A model generated the notes under the pieces. That model saw only the letters and a list, made by a program, of their open reading frames with translations. It was not told the origin of the DNA and made no database searches. A program made the position numbers and the translations under genes. DNA of 64,000 bases from Solea solea (lineage: Eukaryota > Chordata > Actinopteri > Pleuronectiformes > Soleidae): the NCBI RefSeq assembly GCF_958295425.1, contig NC_081138.1, forward strand, positions 28,866,402 to 28,930,401, in the 5' to 3' direction. This document shows positions 26,764 to 38,734 of the stretch, piece by piece. How positions within the stretch are numbered: the stretch's first letter is position 1; each line of letters opens with the position of its first letter.

Positions 26764-28130
26764 GAGGCATGGCCTAGAAAGCTGGTGGTGTTTAGTTGTT
26801 GTCTTGTAGTTCCTGTTTTATTTTGAAATTTAACTTGCCCCTTCCCCATGTGTTTTCCTGCCAGTCTGCCCCTGATTGTTTCCACCTGTTCCCAAATTAC
26901 CATGTGTATATTATGGTCTGCGTCCGCCTTTGTCTGTTGCCAGTTCGTCTTGTCTGGTGAACCAGCGTAACTCCAGTGTCAAAAGAGTGATTTTTTTTAG
27001 TACTTTTTCCCTCTTGGGAGTGTTTTTTTGTTTCACTTTGAAAATAGAAGTTTATTTTTCACTTTCGTCTTTAGTTTTAGACTTAATGAACTCTCACAAC
27101 ACACATGTAAACATGTTTCTGCATCTGAAATTCTACTTACTCAAAAACCTCTCAAAGTTGGACCATCACAATACGGTTGTGAGTTGAACTGAAGTTCATT
27201 CTGACCTGGAAGTAACACGAGATGCTGGTACACAAGAAGAAGAAGAGAGTAAAGTAAACAGGGTGAATTCCACACAGGTGCAATTCTTATGTAATAATAC
27301 ATCGATGTCACTGTGAAATCCAGTCTGTCTGATGCCTGTGTGCTTCTCATTGCAGATCTGGATTTGTCTAACAAACTATGGTCCAGAAAGTTTATTTCTC
27401 TCGGTTGAGGGTTTTTATGGTGGTAGCAGATATACTGTAGGTTCACAATAGTTCAGAACAATTTCACAGTTGGAAATCCTCCTCTTATGTTTCTCCACAC
27501 AGTTTTTGCCTGCTGAGTGGTAGGTGCATGAAGGTGTGTTTGCAGGAAGAGACAAGAAACCAAAAAGCCTGCCTGGATAAAGATAATCCACTTACAGGGC
27601 CGAAGACTTCCCTAAGCCTGGGCCAACAATTCTGTGGGCATTTTTGTATGGAATAGGGATTTTAGATTTATTTTTTCCCCTCAACTTCTTACTGTGGAGC
27701 TGTTTCAGAGCCATGCATGGATGGAAGGATTGATTTCAGCAACAACTTTAAGTAAAGTTCTTTTATTGAAAACTACGTTTTATGCAATAAGTTATTTGTT
27801 CACTGGGAGAATTTATGCACATCAATGGTTTTACACGTTTCTCCCGCTCCCATAAATCTTTCACTTGCAACATTTTGCAGAACTCGCATGTCAGATGATG
27901 ACGTAGTGTCATCTGCTCAGCAGTTGCCATGGTAACCATCAAACGGTGAGTACCTCCTGGGGGTAAACATAAGTTTTGCATTATAGAGATGTAATGCCAA
28001 TCATAGCCTGCATGTTGGCCTTCAGTCCACTACAGAATCCTTTTATGTTGCTTTAAAAGCATCTTCATCGTCTTCCTCCGCCTTACCTTCTGACTTGCTT
28101 CCGTGCTGCGGTCCTTCGCGGACTTTACTG
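26764..28130. other. Non-coding intergenic DNA
   Basis: Nothing recognised. Confidence 0.45.
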
Positions 28131-28330
28131 CTGTGTTTCCATCATGGTATGGATGGAAATGAGACTGATGCTCATGGGAGACTGGGCCTTTGCAGAGGGA
28201 GCTCCCAAATTGTGGAGCAAACTGCTGCTGCACACTTGACAATCCTCCTCACTTCCTGTTTTTAAACCCATTTTCAAAAAACAAAGTGTGCTTTTTGCCG
28301 TGTCCTCTTCATATTTCATGTTTCTGAATC
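28131..28330 (+). pseudogene. LINE reverse transcriptase C-terminal remnant, with adjacent MITE end
   Basis: After a 20-base piece matching the MITE terminus (gtgtttccatcatggta), one frame from 28178 reads AFAEGAPKLWSKLLLHT, stop, then SSSLPVFKPIFKKQSVLF. This fits the AF..APKLWN.LP...S...FK..LKT.LF block near the C-terminus of L2-like fish LINEs. The in-frame stop and lack of the rest of the reverse transcriptase show an old dead fragment. Confidence 0.65.
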
Positions 28331-29189
28331 TTTTGCATGACTGTACCCAACATTAACACCATGCCTCGAAGGTCTTTGCAGTCTGTACAGCAAGTGACAA
28401 CCTCTATCCTTAGACCCTCACACCAAGTGAGGGTCAACTGTGTTTTTTTATACATATATATATATGTAAAACAAATTGGATTGTAACAGCCTACTCACAA
28501 CACTGTCAACTGAAATATTTCTCCTTTACTTGAGGGCATGCGGCACAAGCTGAGAAATGATCCACTTTCTTATATATAAGGTAGTAATGCTTCAAAGTGA
28601 ATGAGAGGCATTTCCAGTTCACCTCCACTGCGAATGTATGAATTCCCCTGATTGTGAGGCTTAAATAATATTCCCTTTATCAAGATTGATAAGCACCAAC
28701 AATATTTATTCTTTTTATCCTTTCCTCTGTCAAAAACAATGCACGGTCTGACCGATAGCTGTGCTTCATAGCAGCCTAACGAGATACTGAAGGTTGGTGA
28801 GCTCTTATGTTAAAGTGGCTGATGGACAGTATGTCAGCACAGATGTGGTGGATCATTAATAACATGTCCAAGGTCAGTTTTCCATAACATGTAATATTAT
28901 TAATGTGGTTAGCACACGAGCCAATAGGTCACATGTGTGAGCAGCCCATAGTGACCTGTAGTTCTGATTTATTGCAGCAGACTCAGTAATTACATGTCCT
29001 ACCTAAGGGGGATGTAAAATACATGTTTTTATTGTCATTACCAGACACCCATAACACCCTATTCTAAAAAAAAAGTTTTGTATCATGAGTTGATGTAGCC
29101 TGACTTTTTACCAGTCCATTTGTAATTTTTTACAGTTTGTCAGCCCTATACAACGTCAATTTTAGGGGTTTTTCTGATGGCTTGTGCAC
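28331..29189. other. Non-coding intergenic DNA
   Basis: A short (TA)n lies near 28452-28466; otherwise nothing recognised. Confidence 0.5.
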
Positions 29190-29640
29190 TATCTTTTAAA
29201 TTCTTAGCCAGTGGAAATGAGTTGAAAGCATCCCTTGATGTCATTGCTGCATACCAGGCTGTGCTCCTTCCTTTAGGGCATCTAATAAAATGAAAATACA
29301 CACTGCATTGCGGCGTCAAATTTGCACCACCTGTAATCGCCAAGTCCCGCGTAATACTGAACGATGGATCATGAGCTCATATCTTATTAAACGACTAATT
29401 TTGACGTTACGTTCATTAACCCCGGTCCTCACCCAGTTGTCAGACCCTATTTACAATAAGATTCCGATCCCTAATTACTGAGCCGTAGGACATCATTAAT
29501 TAGGCCCAAACAGTTTTCATCTCAGGAAAACAACCACCTGAAACTATTTCTGAATTATGTATGATACATTCAAATGGCTCACACTGCAATAATTTGAATA
29601 AATTACAGAGGCTTAAGTGGATATCAGAGGAAACGAAGTG
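29190..29640. other. Candidate conserved non-coding element
   Basis: Repeat-free segment with several homeodomain-type sites (ctaattttgac, cctaattactgag, cattaattagg) in a short span. The high sequence complexity and lack of coding signals resemble vertebrate enhancer-type DNA. Conservation is not testable here. Confidence 0.28.
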
Positions 29641-30969
29641 CACAGTTAAGAATCAGAGGGAAACAAACGTGCGCCGACGCTGCGGCATGTTCACCTCACA
29701 TTCAATTTGAAGACTAATGTAAATACAGCATTTATTCAGGGGGAAAAAAACACTTTGTATTTCAGAACATTTCTTATTATTATCTAAGTGAATTTCACGG
29801 GTGCTACTAGTTGACTATTGACTGAGGCGAAGTACAGAGGGAAGGTGTGGCTCTCTCAAACAAAGCCTTATTCAAAACAAGGAAATTAGTTGAACTGATA
29901 AGCGATGCAGTCCGGCTTGTTTAATCTAAATATCCCCGTCAACAACAGATTGATGCCTCTCTGACACGACCTTTTCCACGAGGTGTGGAAATGATTAAGG
30001 ACTGGGCACACTGTGATTTAACATTTGAGACAGCATGCCAGTTATTGATTGTCTGTCTTCACATCTGAAATCATTATCCAGTGCAGACTTCTTGGAATTT
30101 ATTTGATTCTCTTTTAGATCACTTTTCATTCTTCAGTATACATGGCCTTGGTGTTGCTTTTCCCCACACACACACACACACACACACCGATCATCTGAAA
30201 TGATTAGCTGGACGTGTGCATTTAAATGAAACTGTCAGACGTAAACGGATGTTTGGCTCGATATTTCGTCCGTCGCCGTCTGACTCAACGTGTCATAGAT
30301 ACTGTGATGCTGTGCAGTCAGCCGCACATTTCTACCAAAAATCTTTACGCTCATTATCCACACTGTGACATGCAATGGAGAAAACGGGTGCAATGAGCAC
30401 AGTGGGCTGACACGGCTGAGCTGTGTGTGACACGACGACAACAGTGAAAGAAAAGTGGCTGTATGCAAAATATAGAAATTGCGTAAAATTGCGTCTAAAC
30501 GATTGAATTCTGCTCAACCTAAACATCCACGAGTCCATCGTCTGTTTTATTTGACGTGGTTGACGCCTGCCCTAAAATGAAATAAGAAACCCTCATGCTA
30601 ACCCCAAAAAGAATAAAAACCTAAACAATATACACTCTATATACCCTAAACATTATTTTTTATTATAATAGTAATAATAACAATCAGTTGTTATTATCAC
30701 AGTACATGTATTGCCTTCAACATTAAATTACTTATTGGTGTTTTAAGTACAGTTGTCCATGTTGTTATTATTGACTTTGTTTTAGATGTATTTCTCCATT
30801 TTTGATAGATTTAGATTTATTTTTTGCGTCATAAATGTGTCATTATACTGAAGTGCACGTCGTTCCTCATCAAAACAAGCACTTTTACATTGAAATTCTG
30901 TGAAATATCATCATGAATGTCTTTATTGGGACATCATGATGGAATATCGTGATATAATTTCGGCTCATA
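29641..30969. other. Non-coding intergenic DNA with a (CA)n microsatellite
   Basis: The (CA)n run at 30165-30188 is the only clear element. The rest is unique AT-rich sequence. Confidence 0.6.
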
Positions 30970-31050
30970 TTTGCCCTGGTGATCCTTCCAGGATGCGACC
31001 CGCCTCTCACCCTATGTCAGGGCGTCGCGTGGGGTATAATAAAGCAGTAG
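30970..31050 (-). repeat. Teleost interspersed repeat fragment, reversed
   Basis: Read on the minus strand it gives tactgctttattatacccca, then gacatagggtgagaggcggg, a diverged form of the fish repeat containing 'catagggcgagaggcgggg'. It is related to the pieces at 5826 and 45720. Confidence 0.65.
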
Positions 31051-33221
31051 AAAACAAATCAAAAGCCAATAAATGCTGAGGACATCAAATGTACCATCCA
31101 CATATTACATACTGTACCTTTAAATAACACATATGTGCAAAGCATACACCAGGAAAAGTCAAAATCCAACATCAATAAAACATCCCAAGAAAAGGAGGGT
31201 GTTTGGGAAGTAATGGTATCGCCCATGTAGGGGGGGGACATGGCTGAGACACAGTGGAATAAAATAGAGAAATACTGTACACGGACTAACGCGCACTGCT
31301 TCCTGATGGTTACAGTATCAAAGACTTTCCTTATAGATTGAAACACTCACCAGCACATGAACCTATATATAATAAGAAGTGACACTCCATATTTTCCAGC
31401 CCCCTCTTTTAAAGTGGCACCGTGTGGTGTTTCTCTCACTTTGTTTGCTTGTATGTTTTTGTTTCTTGGCGCTAGGAATCAAAAATTCAAGGACTTTCTC
31501 TCTGAGAAAGAGGTTTTTAGCTCTTTAGAGTAATTGCACATATTTGTCTTAAACATCCATGAATTATAAATATGTGATTAATAATTCATCGCCCTGCCTG
31601 CTGTGCTAATGTGAACAAAGTGACCTTATTCCTCATCTGCTTACACCGTTCCTCACACACACACACACATGATGACATCACACTTTTTGAAACCATTATT
31701 TACACTATAAGTAAAAACGTAATTATGAGCACGGACGCAGCGAACGCCGAGACACAAATGTGTCGTTTGTTTCCTTAAATACGTTTTGTTGTGCTTTTTT
31801 TTTTTTTTTTTTAATTAAATGCAACCCACAAGCAAATCAACTGTAAAGTAAGAATAACAAAATACTATAAAGAGGCTTGTGGGTGTAGTTTATGCTCTTT
31901 AATCTCTGGTCTTTAACAGAATAGAGGGCATTTCTTTTTTGTACATCCATGAATGAAAAGTTACAGCATAAATGAAGGCATCATTCAGCTGTTTGTCTTC
32001 TTGCTGTCTTGATGTATTGATCCTGATCTATGTTCTCTTACTATCACGTGAAATAATATAACATTCATGTGAAATCATGGGTTGTTTTTTTTATCCTTTG
32101 GACAATAAGTATACGGCTTTTCTTCTGAGACAGCACGCCTGGGGAAGTGAGAGCTTCCCTTTCCCTCTGGTGCACTGCACACGAGTCACGATGTGTGCTG
32201 ACTCCTTGTGGTGAGGTATCGATCCACTCGCAGGATCACCTTCTCATCATCCCCAGGCCTTATTAGCAGGGGCTTATTAGCTGAGTAGGGCTATTACAGT
32301 GAGAAACCAATGGCAAAGAAAGCACATTTAATTTGGAAAGTCCATATGCCATTGGCGTATTTCCTAAATAAAAAAAAAGAAAGAAATTGAAAACAGAATC
32401 AGGGAATGCATAATACATATTATGAGGTTATAGCTTTCGCTGTTGAAATCACAGGACGAGGTCTCTTCTTTGTGAACTGCACAACTAATCTAATATTAAT
32501 CAAGTTGTCAGGTTGTATTAAGCATCACATGCAATAGTTCTTACATCCTTCAGGTAGAAAATCGGCATAGCCAACGTGGAAAACTTTTAAATTATGACAG
32601 TTTTTCAAAATGACAGTGCCGTATTATTGTGCCATTATTCAAAACTGTCGTTTTGCAAACATTTCTCTTAATTAATTCTGTCGTATCTAATTAAATTGGT
32701 CAATTTCAGTTACATGAAAGAGATAACGCAGAACAAAGTGAAAACAAGAGAGACAGTTCGTTCCCAAATTCCCCCCAAAAAGTAATTACAATCATTAAAT
32801 TGGTCATATTTCATAGTCAAAAGGGAAAATAATCCGTAAATAATCACAAAAATGTTTACTTTTTTTTTTAATTTTCAATCACTGCTGCTTTTCAAAATTC
32901 TCCCTGGACAAGAAAAAACAAATGTTCCTTTTAATCTTGTTAAACAAAGACTTTGTATGTAAAGAGTAATATTGAGCAAATTAATTTCATTTTCCATTTC
33001 ACTTTGAATCTGTCAGCAGCACCGAGGTGACATCCACATCAAACTCAGGCGTCTAATTTCCTCCATCGGATTAAGTCGTGAACGTATTCTTTGAATATAT
33101 TTCAGATAGTTTCACAAACAGTGCCGATTGGTCTCGTTCTTAACGATACGCGACCTCTGTAGATAACTATAGCACAAATGTACGCATGTATGCATATGGA
33201 CACACACAGAATGGTTCACCA
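31051..33221. other. Non-coding intergenic DNA
   Basis: Poly-T run of 18 at 31795-31812 and a short (CA)n at about 31656-31668. No gene seen. Confidence 0.5.
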
Positions 33222-33364
33222 CAGTAAATATTTCACATTTAAGAAGCTAAAATAATTTAATAATGAAAAAACCCTCAAAGCGATAAATCGATGATGAAAA
33301 TAGTTGATGATTAATTCAGTCATCCATTAATAATCGATTATTCAAGTACTTGTTTGAGCTCTGT
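33222..33364 (+). mobile_element. 'GGGCTGCAAC...GCAGCTCT' MITE family, copy B (3' half)
   Basis: Only the right part survives: aatatttcacatttaagaag, then cgataaatcgatgatgaaaa, ttgatgattaattcag, taatcgattattcaagtact and a terminal tgagctctgt. The blocks match copies A, C and D in the same order. Confidence 0.7.
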
Positions 33365-35790
33365 ACTCTGAGATAAAATATGTTGTAAAACCATGTACCA
33401 TTCCCTTAGGGTACCAGGGTAAAATGGTACGACGTAGTCAGTTTATTCTCATACAAAGATTGAGAATCATTAGTATGGAGATTAGACTCCAACATTATTA
33501 TAATCATTATAATTTCAACTTATTTTCAACGACAACAGGTCTAAATAACGACGGGGGTTCAATGGAAAAACAAGTGGCGCCAACATTGCCACCAAGAGCA
33601 CCGTGTGAAATCTTCAGTAGAACAAGAATGAAAAGATGCAGCCACAGTGAGATGTAAAAATCTTCCAGGCACAAGAAAGTAAGAGCGAGGCAGGGAGGGA
33701 GACAGAGCAGCAACAAAAACAGAGACAGCCCACTCATTTTTTTAAATATGACAGTCGAAAGCTATTAATGGCAGACGGGGAAAGTAAAACTCTGCAGATT
33801 AAGAACATTTGCATTCATGACAGGTGTAAATTACACAAATCCTCAACACTGACCCAAGGATTTGTGTTTTCTCGTGACATAAACACAGCGGAGAATGTTC
33901 CAACCTGATGTTGTTCCAACGTCTGCTTGTTTGGTGGCACAACCATGGCGATGCCCTTCTTGTCTTGTGTTCAACGTCTTGGCTTTTTCATCTCCATCCT
34001 TCGTGCAGCTCACAAGAGCGGCTACCTTGTTACGGTGTATAGATTCAGCCTCAAAAATCCCACCGTCTCTAACTGGAGGTTTGCGTGCAGTAATCTGAGT
34101 AGAAATGAGCAGATAATGAGCTTTACATGGAGTGGTATGACCCAGTGAGAAACACATGGTCAAGTTTAAGCAAAACGAGTCATCTGTGGTTATATTTTGG
34201 CACAAAAAAAGCACCTGGTACAGATTAAGAAAGGATAATGATTTGGCAAAGAGCTTCCTCTCACTGGTCTCAAACTGCAATCTGCTGCTTGGCAGATGTT
34301 TCGTGGACGTTTTAAACATAGTCTGCGAGGGAAGATGGATGTTTTAAGATGTTGTAAAATATAAATAAGAATGCAGTTTAGTTGTTGGGAACATGTTTTT
34401 TTTTTTGAAGACAGGATTAAATCTATTTATCTCCTTAAAAATGAGAGTTACTTGTTGAAAGAAAAGCTTTATTAACAATTTGGTGGAAGTAAATGTGATT
34501 TTTTTACTATTTCCAAAGAACTAGCAGTAGATTGGGGGGGTCATGCAAAGTTTGGATCCACCTTCAGGTTATTTCATCCATCCAAGAAGAATTATCGAGT
34601 CATATCTTCAGACAAGGACGTTCTGACGGTGATACATTTGGGCACCGCTGCTCCTTTAATGTTACCAGCACTGACAACGTGACCATGTAACACGGTGAAT
34701 TTGTGATAAGATTCAAACTCATACATCTGCAACAATTAAGGTGACAAGAATGCCGACCTCTAATTGTCATATCATATATCGCTGAGAAATCTATTCGTCT
34801 CTTTTGGAAAAAAAATAATCCCAATCTCCTACTTTCACGATATTTTTAAGTCAATTTAGAGAGAGTTATAGGAACCCTTATTTTCCCAAATCGATCGGAT
34901 TGTTTGAGGATCATCAGCTATGTTTAAGATTTTGATTATGGATGGCTTTTAAATAATTTATACCATTTATAGCACCTGTTGAAATCAAGATATTATGTTA
35001 AGACCACAGAGAAGGATTATGGATTTTGCAAGAGGACAGTTGGTGTAACAGAAGAGGACACAGGGTTCAGGACAACGATCCGCTGTTTTTGTTTGTTGTA
35101 TGTTTCTCTCCATGTCTGCTTTTGTCAATACACCATGCGCTCAAAGTACTGAATGTGATTGACATACCTAAAAAGAAGAATTTCTCTTCCACTTTTGTGT
35201 TTAGCCGGAGCGATGTTCTCTTGGTTAATCATCATGTTTTAAGTCCAATTTTGTGTTAAATTTCACACTTCCACGTCTATCACCGGCAGCACTGCGTTTC
35301 CTGGTTTACCCTTTACATTTCACAGTCCTGGATTCTGGCTAATTGCACTTTTATAGCGCTTTATCTTTTAAAGTTGATTTTTTAACAAGCCAGCTGTAGC
35401 CGCCCCAAACCACAGAAACACACAGTGGGAGTGTTTGTGCGGGATCATCTGCGATGCAGTCGACTTTTCTTTTCTTTTTCTTTTTTTAACACTCATGAGA
35501 AAAAACTCTTATAGTATAATGAGATATTTGTCTTGTTCAATTTGCTTCATCAGGAGAGAAAACCTCCGTTAAGAGGAGTTGATGTACAGTAGGTGGTGAA
35601 TTAGTTGTAGCTGCTAAAGAAATGAGTTAAAATACAGAAACCCCATATACTGTAGAATTAATTAAGGCTGATGTTGCAGTCAAGAGTCTGAAATTAATTC
35701 AATGATTTTGCAAACTATAGGTGCCAAATGCAAATTTAAGTGCCAGCATGTTGCACCAAAATAAGCATAGTAGTGAATCCACACATGTTG
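33365..35790. other. Non-coding intergenic DNA
   Basis: No gene. The 158-codon open frame on the minus strand (33843-34319) overlaps open frames on the plus strand and has no recognisable domain. A near-palindrome at 33395-33428 (gtaccattccc...ggtaccagggtaaaatggtac) may be a MITE end. Confidence 0.5.
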
Positions 35791-36045
35791 ATATTTACAT
35801 TTAAGCATCTAGCAGACACTTTTATCCAAAGCGGCTTACAAAAGAGGAATAAGCTACATAGGAGTAGTCTTGGAAATAACTCTACAGGATGGGAACAGTG
35901 GACTGAAGGGGGTAAAGGTAAGTGCTAGGACAGAAGATGCTCTTGGAAGAGCTGGGTCTTCAAGAGCTTCTTGAAGATAGACAGGGACGCCCCCTGTTCT
36001 GGTAGGTCATTCCACCAGTGTGGAGCGACACATGAAAAGAGTCTG
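35791..36045 (+). mobile_element. Teleost interspersed repeat (agcagac.cttttatccaaagcg.cttaca)
   Basis: It opens with gcatctagcagacactttta and tccaaagcggcttacaaaag, an extremely widespread fish repeat motif. It continues gagctgggtcttcaagagct, ttcttgaagatagacaggga and cattccaccagtgtggagcg, the remainder of the same element as I recall it. I cannot place the element in a class with certainty. Confidence 0.75.
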
Positions 36046-37409
36046 TAAAATGTACATGTACGTGTCACTTTAACACCTGATGGCACTGTTGCAGACCTTG
36101 CTTCCTGGTCTCGCCCAGGTGGGCAGGACCTGACACCTCAACCAATCAGGTCGCCACCAGAAAGGGTAAGAGGTCTGGATTGAGGCCTGCTCAGCCTTTG
36201 CCTTTGTTTGCTGCAACATGAGTGTGTTTTTTAGAGTGTGTTTCCTAGAGTGTGTTTCCTGAAATGATCAGGAAATATTGGACCTCCAACAGACAGTATG
36301 ATTTGTGTAAGTTCATGTTTAAGTTATTGTTATGTGTGTGTGATGATTCTGTGTTGCTTGTTTAGAGAACATTTGGCTAATCAGTTTGAAACAAGTTGAA
36401 ATCTTGAGATGTTTCTCCTGTGGTCCTCATGAAGAAGTAAAGTCAAGCTAATGTTCTACATGTAGTTCTGGTCAGAGGCTCAGTGCTGTTGCTGGGTGCA
36501 CTTTATCGGACACACTGGCAATGGGGGACAATAGTTGTGTCCCAGAGCCTTGTTTGAACTGTTTTGGTTGAACTTGATTGGCTGGGGCCCGTTGGATATT
36601 TACATAGTGTATTCTGGATTTGCCGGTGCTCCGGCTGCCACTTTGAAAGTTAAACATTAGAGGAAAGAGGAAAAGCCAAACCTAGAATCACGAAGCAGTT
36701 CAGGAACTCTTGACACAGCTTTATTGAAAATGAACTAGGAAGGGAAGGGACACTACTTATGGAGGCCCATATATTTCTGCCAGAAGAGAAACGTGCTGAT
36801 ATTGTTTGGATTGTAGAAAGAAGATGTAGAAGTTTTGCAGAGCTGCAGATGAAAACACAAACCACAACCATACCATGACGTTTATAACTCGGTGACGTCG
36901 GTAACATCTTGATTGATGATTGGTTACCCAAGACTTTTCAAGCATTTCATGCAGTCTGGCGTGAGTGACGAACATGAGTCAGATTTCATTCGCATTTACT
37001 GTATCTAAAAAGGTAGTTGATTGTGTTAATAAGTCAGATAAAATCATGGATGCCATTGTTAACCAATGTTTGCAGTACTGTACCAGTTGATAAACACATA
37101 ACATGCTATTTTGCACAGACGGGCAGCGTTTATGGATTCAGATTCAACCGTAATATGTTGAACGACTGGTTTAATATGAAACAAATAGGCAAAAGTGCCA
37201 TTAAGAGAAGTAGCAGTGTTTGTACAGATGGAAACCATCTTAGAATCCTCTGTTGGGGTTCTGGGTTTGACCGGAACCCATCATACGGATATTTTAGCTG
37301 AAAATTATGACTGAGAAACTCTAAAGACTTCAATTTGCAACTGGAATGAGCCAACGCTCAGAATATAATTGTGTTTGTGCACATTGACCGTCCACAGACC
37401 GAGCAGCAA
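36046..37409. other. Non-coding intergenic DNA with a small tandem repeat
   Basis: At 36217-36262 a 16-base unit (agagtgtgtttcct-like) is repeated about three times. The preceding gccagg-rich part (36100-36200) is moderately GC-rich but shows no gene. Confidence 0.5.
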
Positions 37410-37560
37410 ATACACCATGGATGCCGTGCTAGGACGACCCCGCTGACATTGGGGAGGTACTATGAAGTCATGGAAAACGCAGTACCCTGATACCCAAACC
37501 GAGTAGAGTCGAGTTAAGTAGAGTGGAGCCAAGTCATGCTAGAACTGTATAATGGAAAAG
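37410..37560. mobile_element. Partial copy of the CACTTTTCCAC MITE family (right half)
   Basis: The blocks ccgctgacattggggaggta, ctatg, caaaccgagtagagtcgagt and agaactgtataatggaaaag match the right half of the element at 13459-13700 (ccgcccacattgaggaggta; caaaccgagtagagtcgagc; ggaactgtatagtggaaaag) in the same order. The left terminal repeat is missing. Confidence 0.8.
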
Positions 37561-38029
37561 TATCCGAATTTCTGAGTTTGAAATCCGACTTGAGGGGGCG
37601 TTCCTTCAACAGGAACTTGGAAATTCCGACTTCTGACTAGTACTGGAATGCATCATGAGGGGGCGTTTCCTGTACCCAAAAATGACTTCTGATTACAACT
37701 TTACATTCTGAAAAACATCTGTATTTGTACACCCAAAGTCTGCTGATTTCAAGATTGAAGAATTCTTTATTGTCGTGATGCATATGGCTTCAAACGGCAC
37801 AATACTTTGGAAGAATAAATACACTATAAATAAAATAAATAGTTGGAATGTTGACATGTCCTGTTATTTTGATCAAATGACAAATGACAACCTTTTTATT
37901 TAGATAATCCTCGTCATCCAAAGTCGGCAGGGGAGTTTTGTGGACAAACCGCTGATTTATTCCAATCCAGACAAACAAATGTGTGTTTGCTTCATGTGAT
38001 GATTGATTCATGATTGGCGCGCATCCAGT
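37561..38029. other. Non-coding DNA just upstream of the promoter
   Basis: A short internal duplication, gagggggcgtt(c/t)cct, occurs at 37593 and 37659. The rest is AT-rich with no recognised element. Confidence 0.5.
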
Positions 38030-38256
38030 TCAGCAGCACATGTGTGGAGCGCGACAGACAGACAGAGGGAGAGAGACAGTGCGCGCCCCTGGATGATGTG
38101 AGCCGCTGAAGTCGCAGAGCCACTCCACTCCGCGTTTTGCCCTGCCCTTGTGTTGCTGCTCTGGTCGCGGCGCATCGCGTCTCCACTGCATTTCGCCTCC
38201 TTCCTCTCACAGTGACACAGAAACGCAGGGGCTCACGCGTGTATCTGTGTCTCGCG

Positions 38257-38278
38257 CTCTCTCTCTCTCTCTCTCTCT
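38257..38278 (+). repeat. (CT)n tract in glypican promoter/leader
   Basis: This is an 11-unit CT dinucleotide run in the CpG-rich region, followed by gcgcgcg and a short GT run. CT/GA tracts in vertebrate promoters can bind GAGA-type factors and are length-polymorphic. Here it lies about 460 bases before the ATG. Confidence 0.9.
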
Positions 38279-38464
38279 GGCGCGCGCGTGTGTGTGTATG
38301 TGTTGCTGTGTGAGAGTGAACGCGCTGAAGAAGTTGTTGGCGCACAGAAGTGTCTCCGCTTCAAACGGATTTCTTCCAGCCGGGGACAGTCGGAATACGC
38401 GGGGCTTGTTTGTTTGTTTGTTGGTGTCTTTTGCATCTGCGGGGAAGACACTGAGCTTCAGAGG

Positions 38465-38494
38465 ATGAGGTGGACGTGCCAGTATCTGGAGTGA
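38465..38494 (+). promoter_or_regulatory. Upstream ORF 1 in glypican leader (9 codons)
   Basis: ATG at 38465 opens a 9-codon frame (M R W T C Q Y L E) ending in TGA at 38492-38494, well before the glypican ATG. The A/G context before the ATG (gaggATGa) is reasonable. If the leader starts upstream of this point, the uORF could lower translation of the main frame. That effect is inference. Confidence 0.4.
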
Positions 38495-38525
38495 GGAGTG
38501 ATTTTTATTTTTATTTTTGATTTTT

Positions 38526-38575
38526 ATGTTTTGTTTTTCATTTTTTTTATTTGGTTTCTGTCAATGAACATCTGA
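38526..38575 (+). promoter_or_regulatory. Upstream ORFs 2 and 3 in glypican leader, overlapping
   Basis: ATG at 38526 opens a 13-codon frame ending in TGA at 38565-38567. A second ATG at 38564 overlaps that stop (ATGA) and opens a 3-codon frame ending at 38575. No further ATG occurs before the glypican start at 38735, so reinitiation has about 160 bases in which to work. A translational role is inferred. Confidence 0.35.
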
Positions 38576-38734
38576 CAGCTGCAGCGGCGCGCGCACTGGA
38601 GACGAATCTTTCAATTAAAGCCTCTTTGGATTTAGTTTGTATTCCTGACGGATTCTCTTTTACCCCCCCACCACCACCACCACCCACAAATATATACCCC
38701 CGCGTGAAACACCATCAAGGGGTTCTCTTCACTG

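Larger units (their letters stand above)
38030..38734 (+). promoter_or_regulatory. CpG-rich promoter and 5' UTR region of the glypican gene
   Basis: Directly upstream of the glypican exon the base composition changes from AT-rich to GC- and CpG-rich, with many CG dinucleotides (gcgcgc, tcgcgg, cgcgtc) between about 38030 and 38400. This is typical of a vertebrate CpG-island promoter. I see no TATA box at a useful distance from a plausible start site in the CpG part. A TATATA at 38691-38696 lies only about 40 bases before the ATG and would leave an almost absent leader, so I think it is leader sequence. The stretch contains a CT tract (38257-38278), a T-rich block (38500-38555) and three small upstream ORFs. 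The transcription start is inferred, not seen. Confidence 0.6.

Noticed and set aside
33843..34319. 158-codon minus-strand open frame
   Set aside because: No family signature; overlapping open frames on the plus strand point to composition rather than coding.
38691..38696. TATATA as a TATA box for the glypican gene
   Set aside because: Only about 40 bases before the ATG; CpG-rich sequence farther upstream is the likelier promoter.
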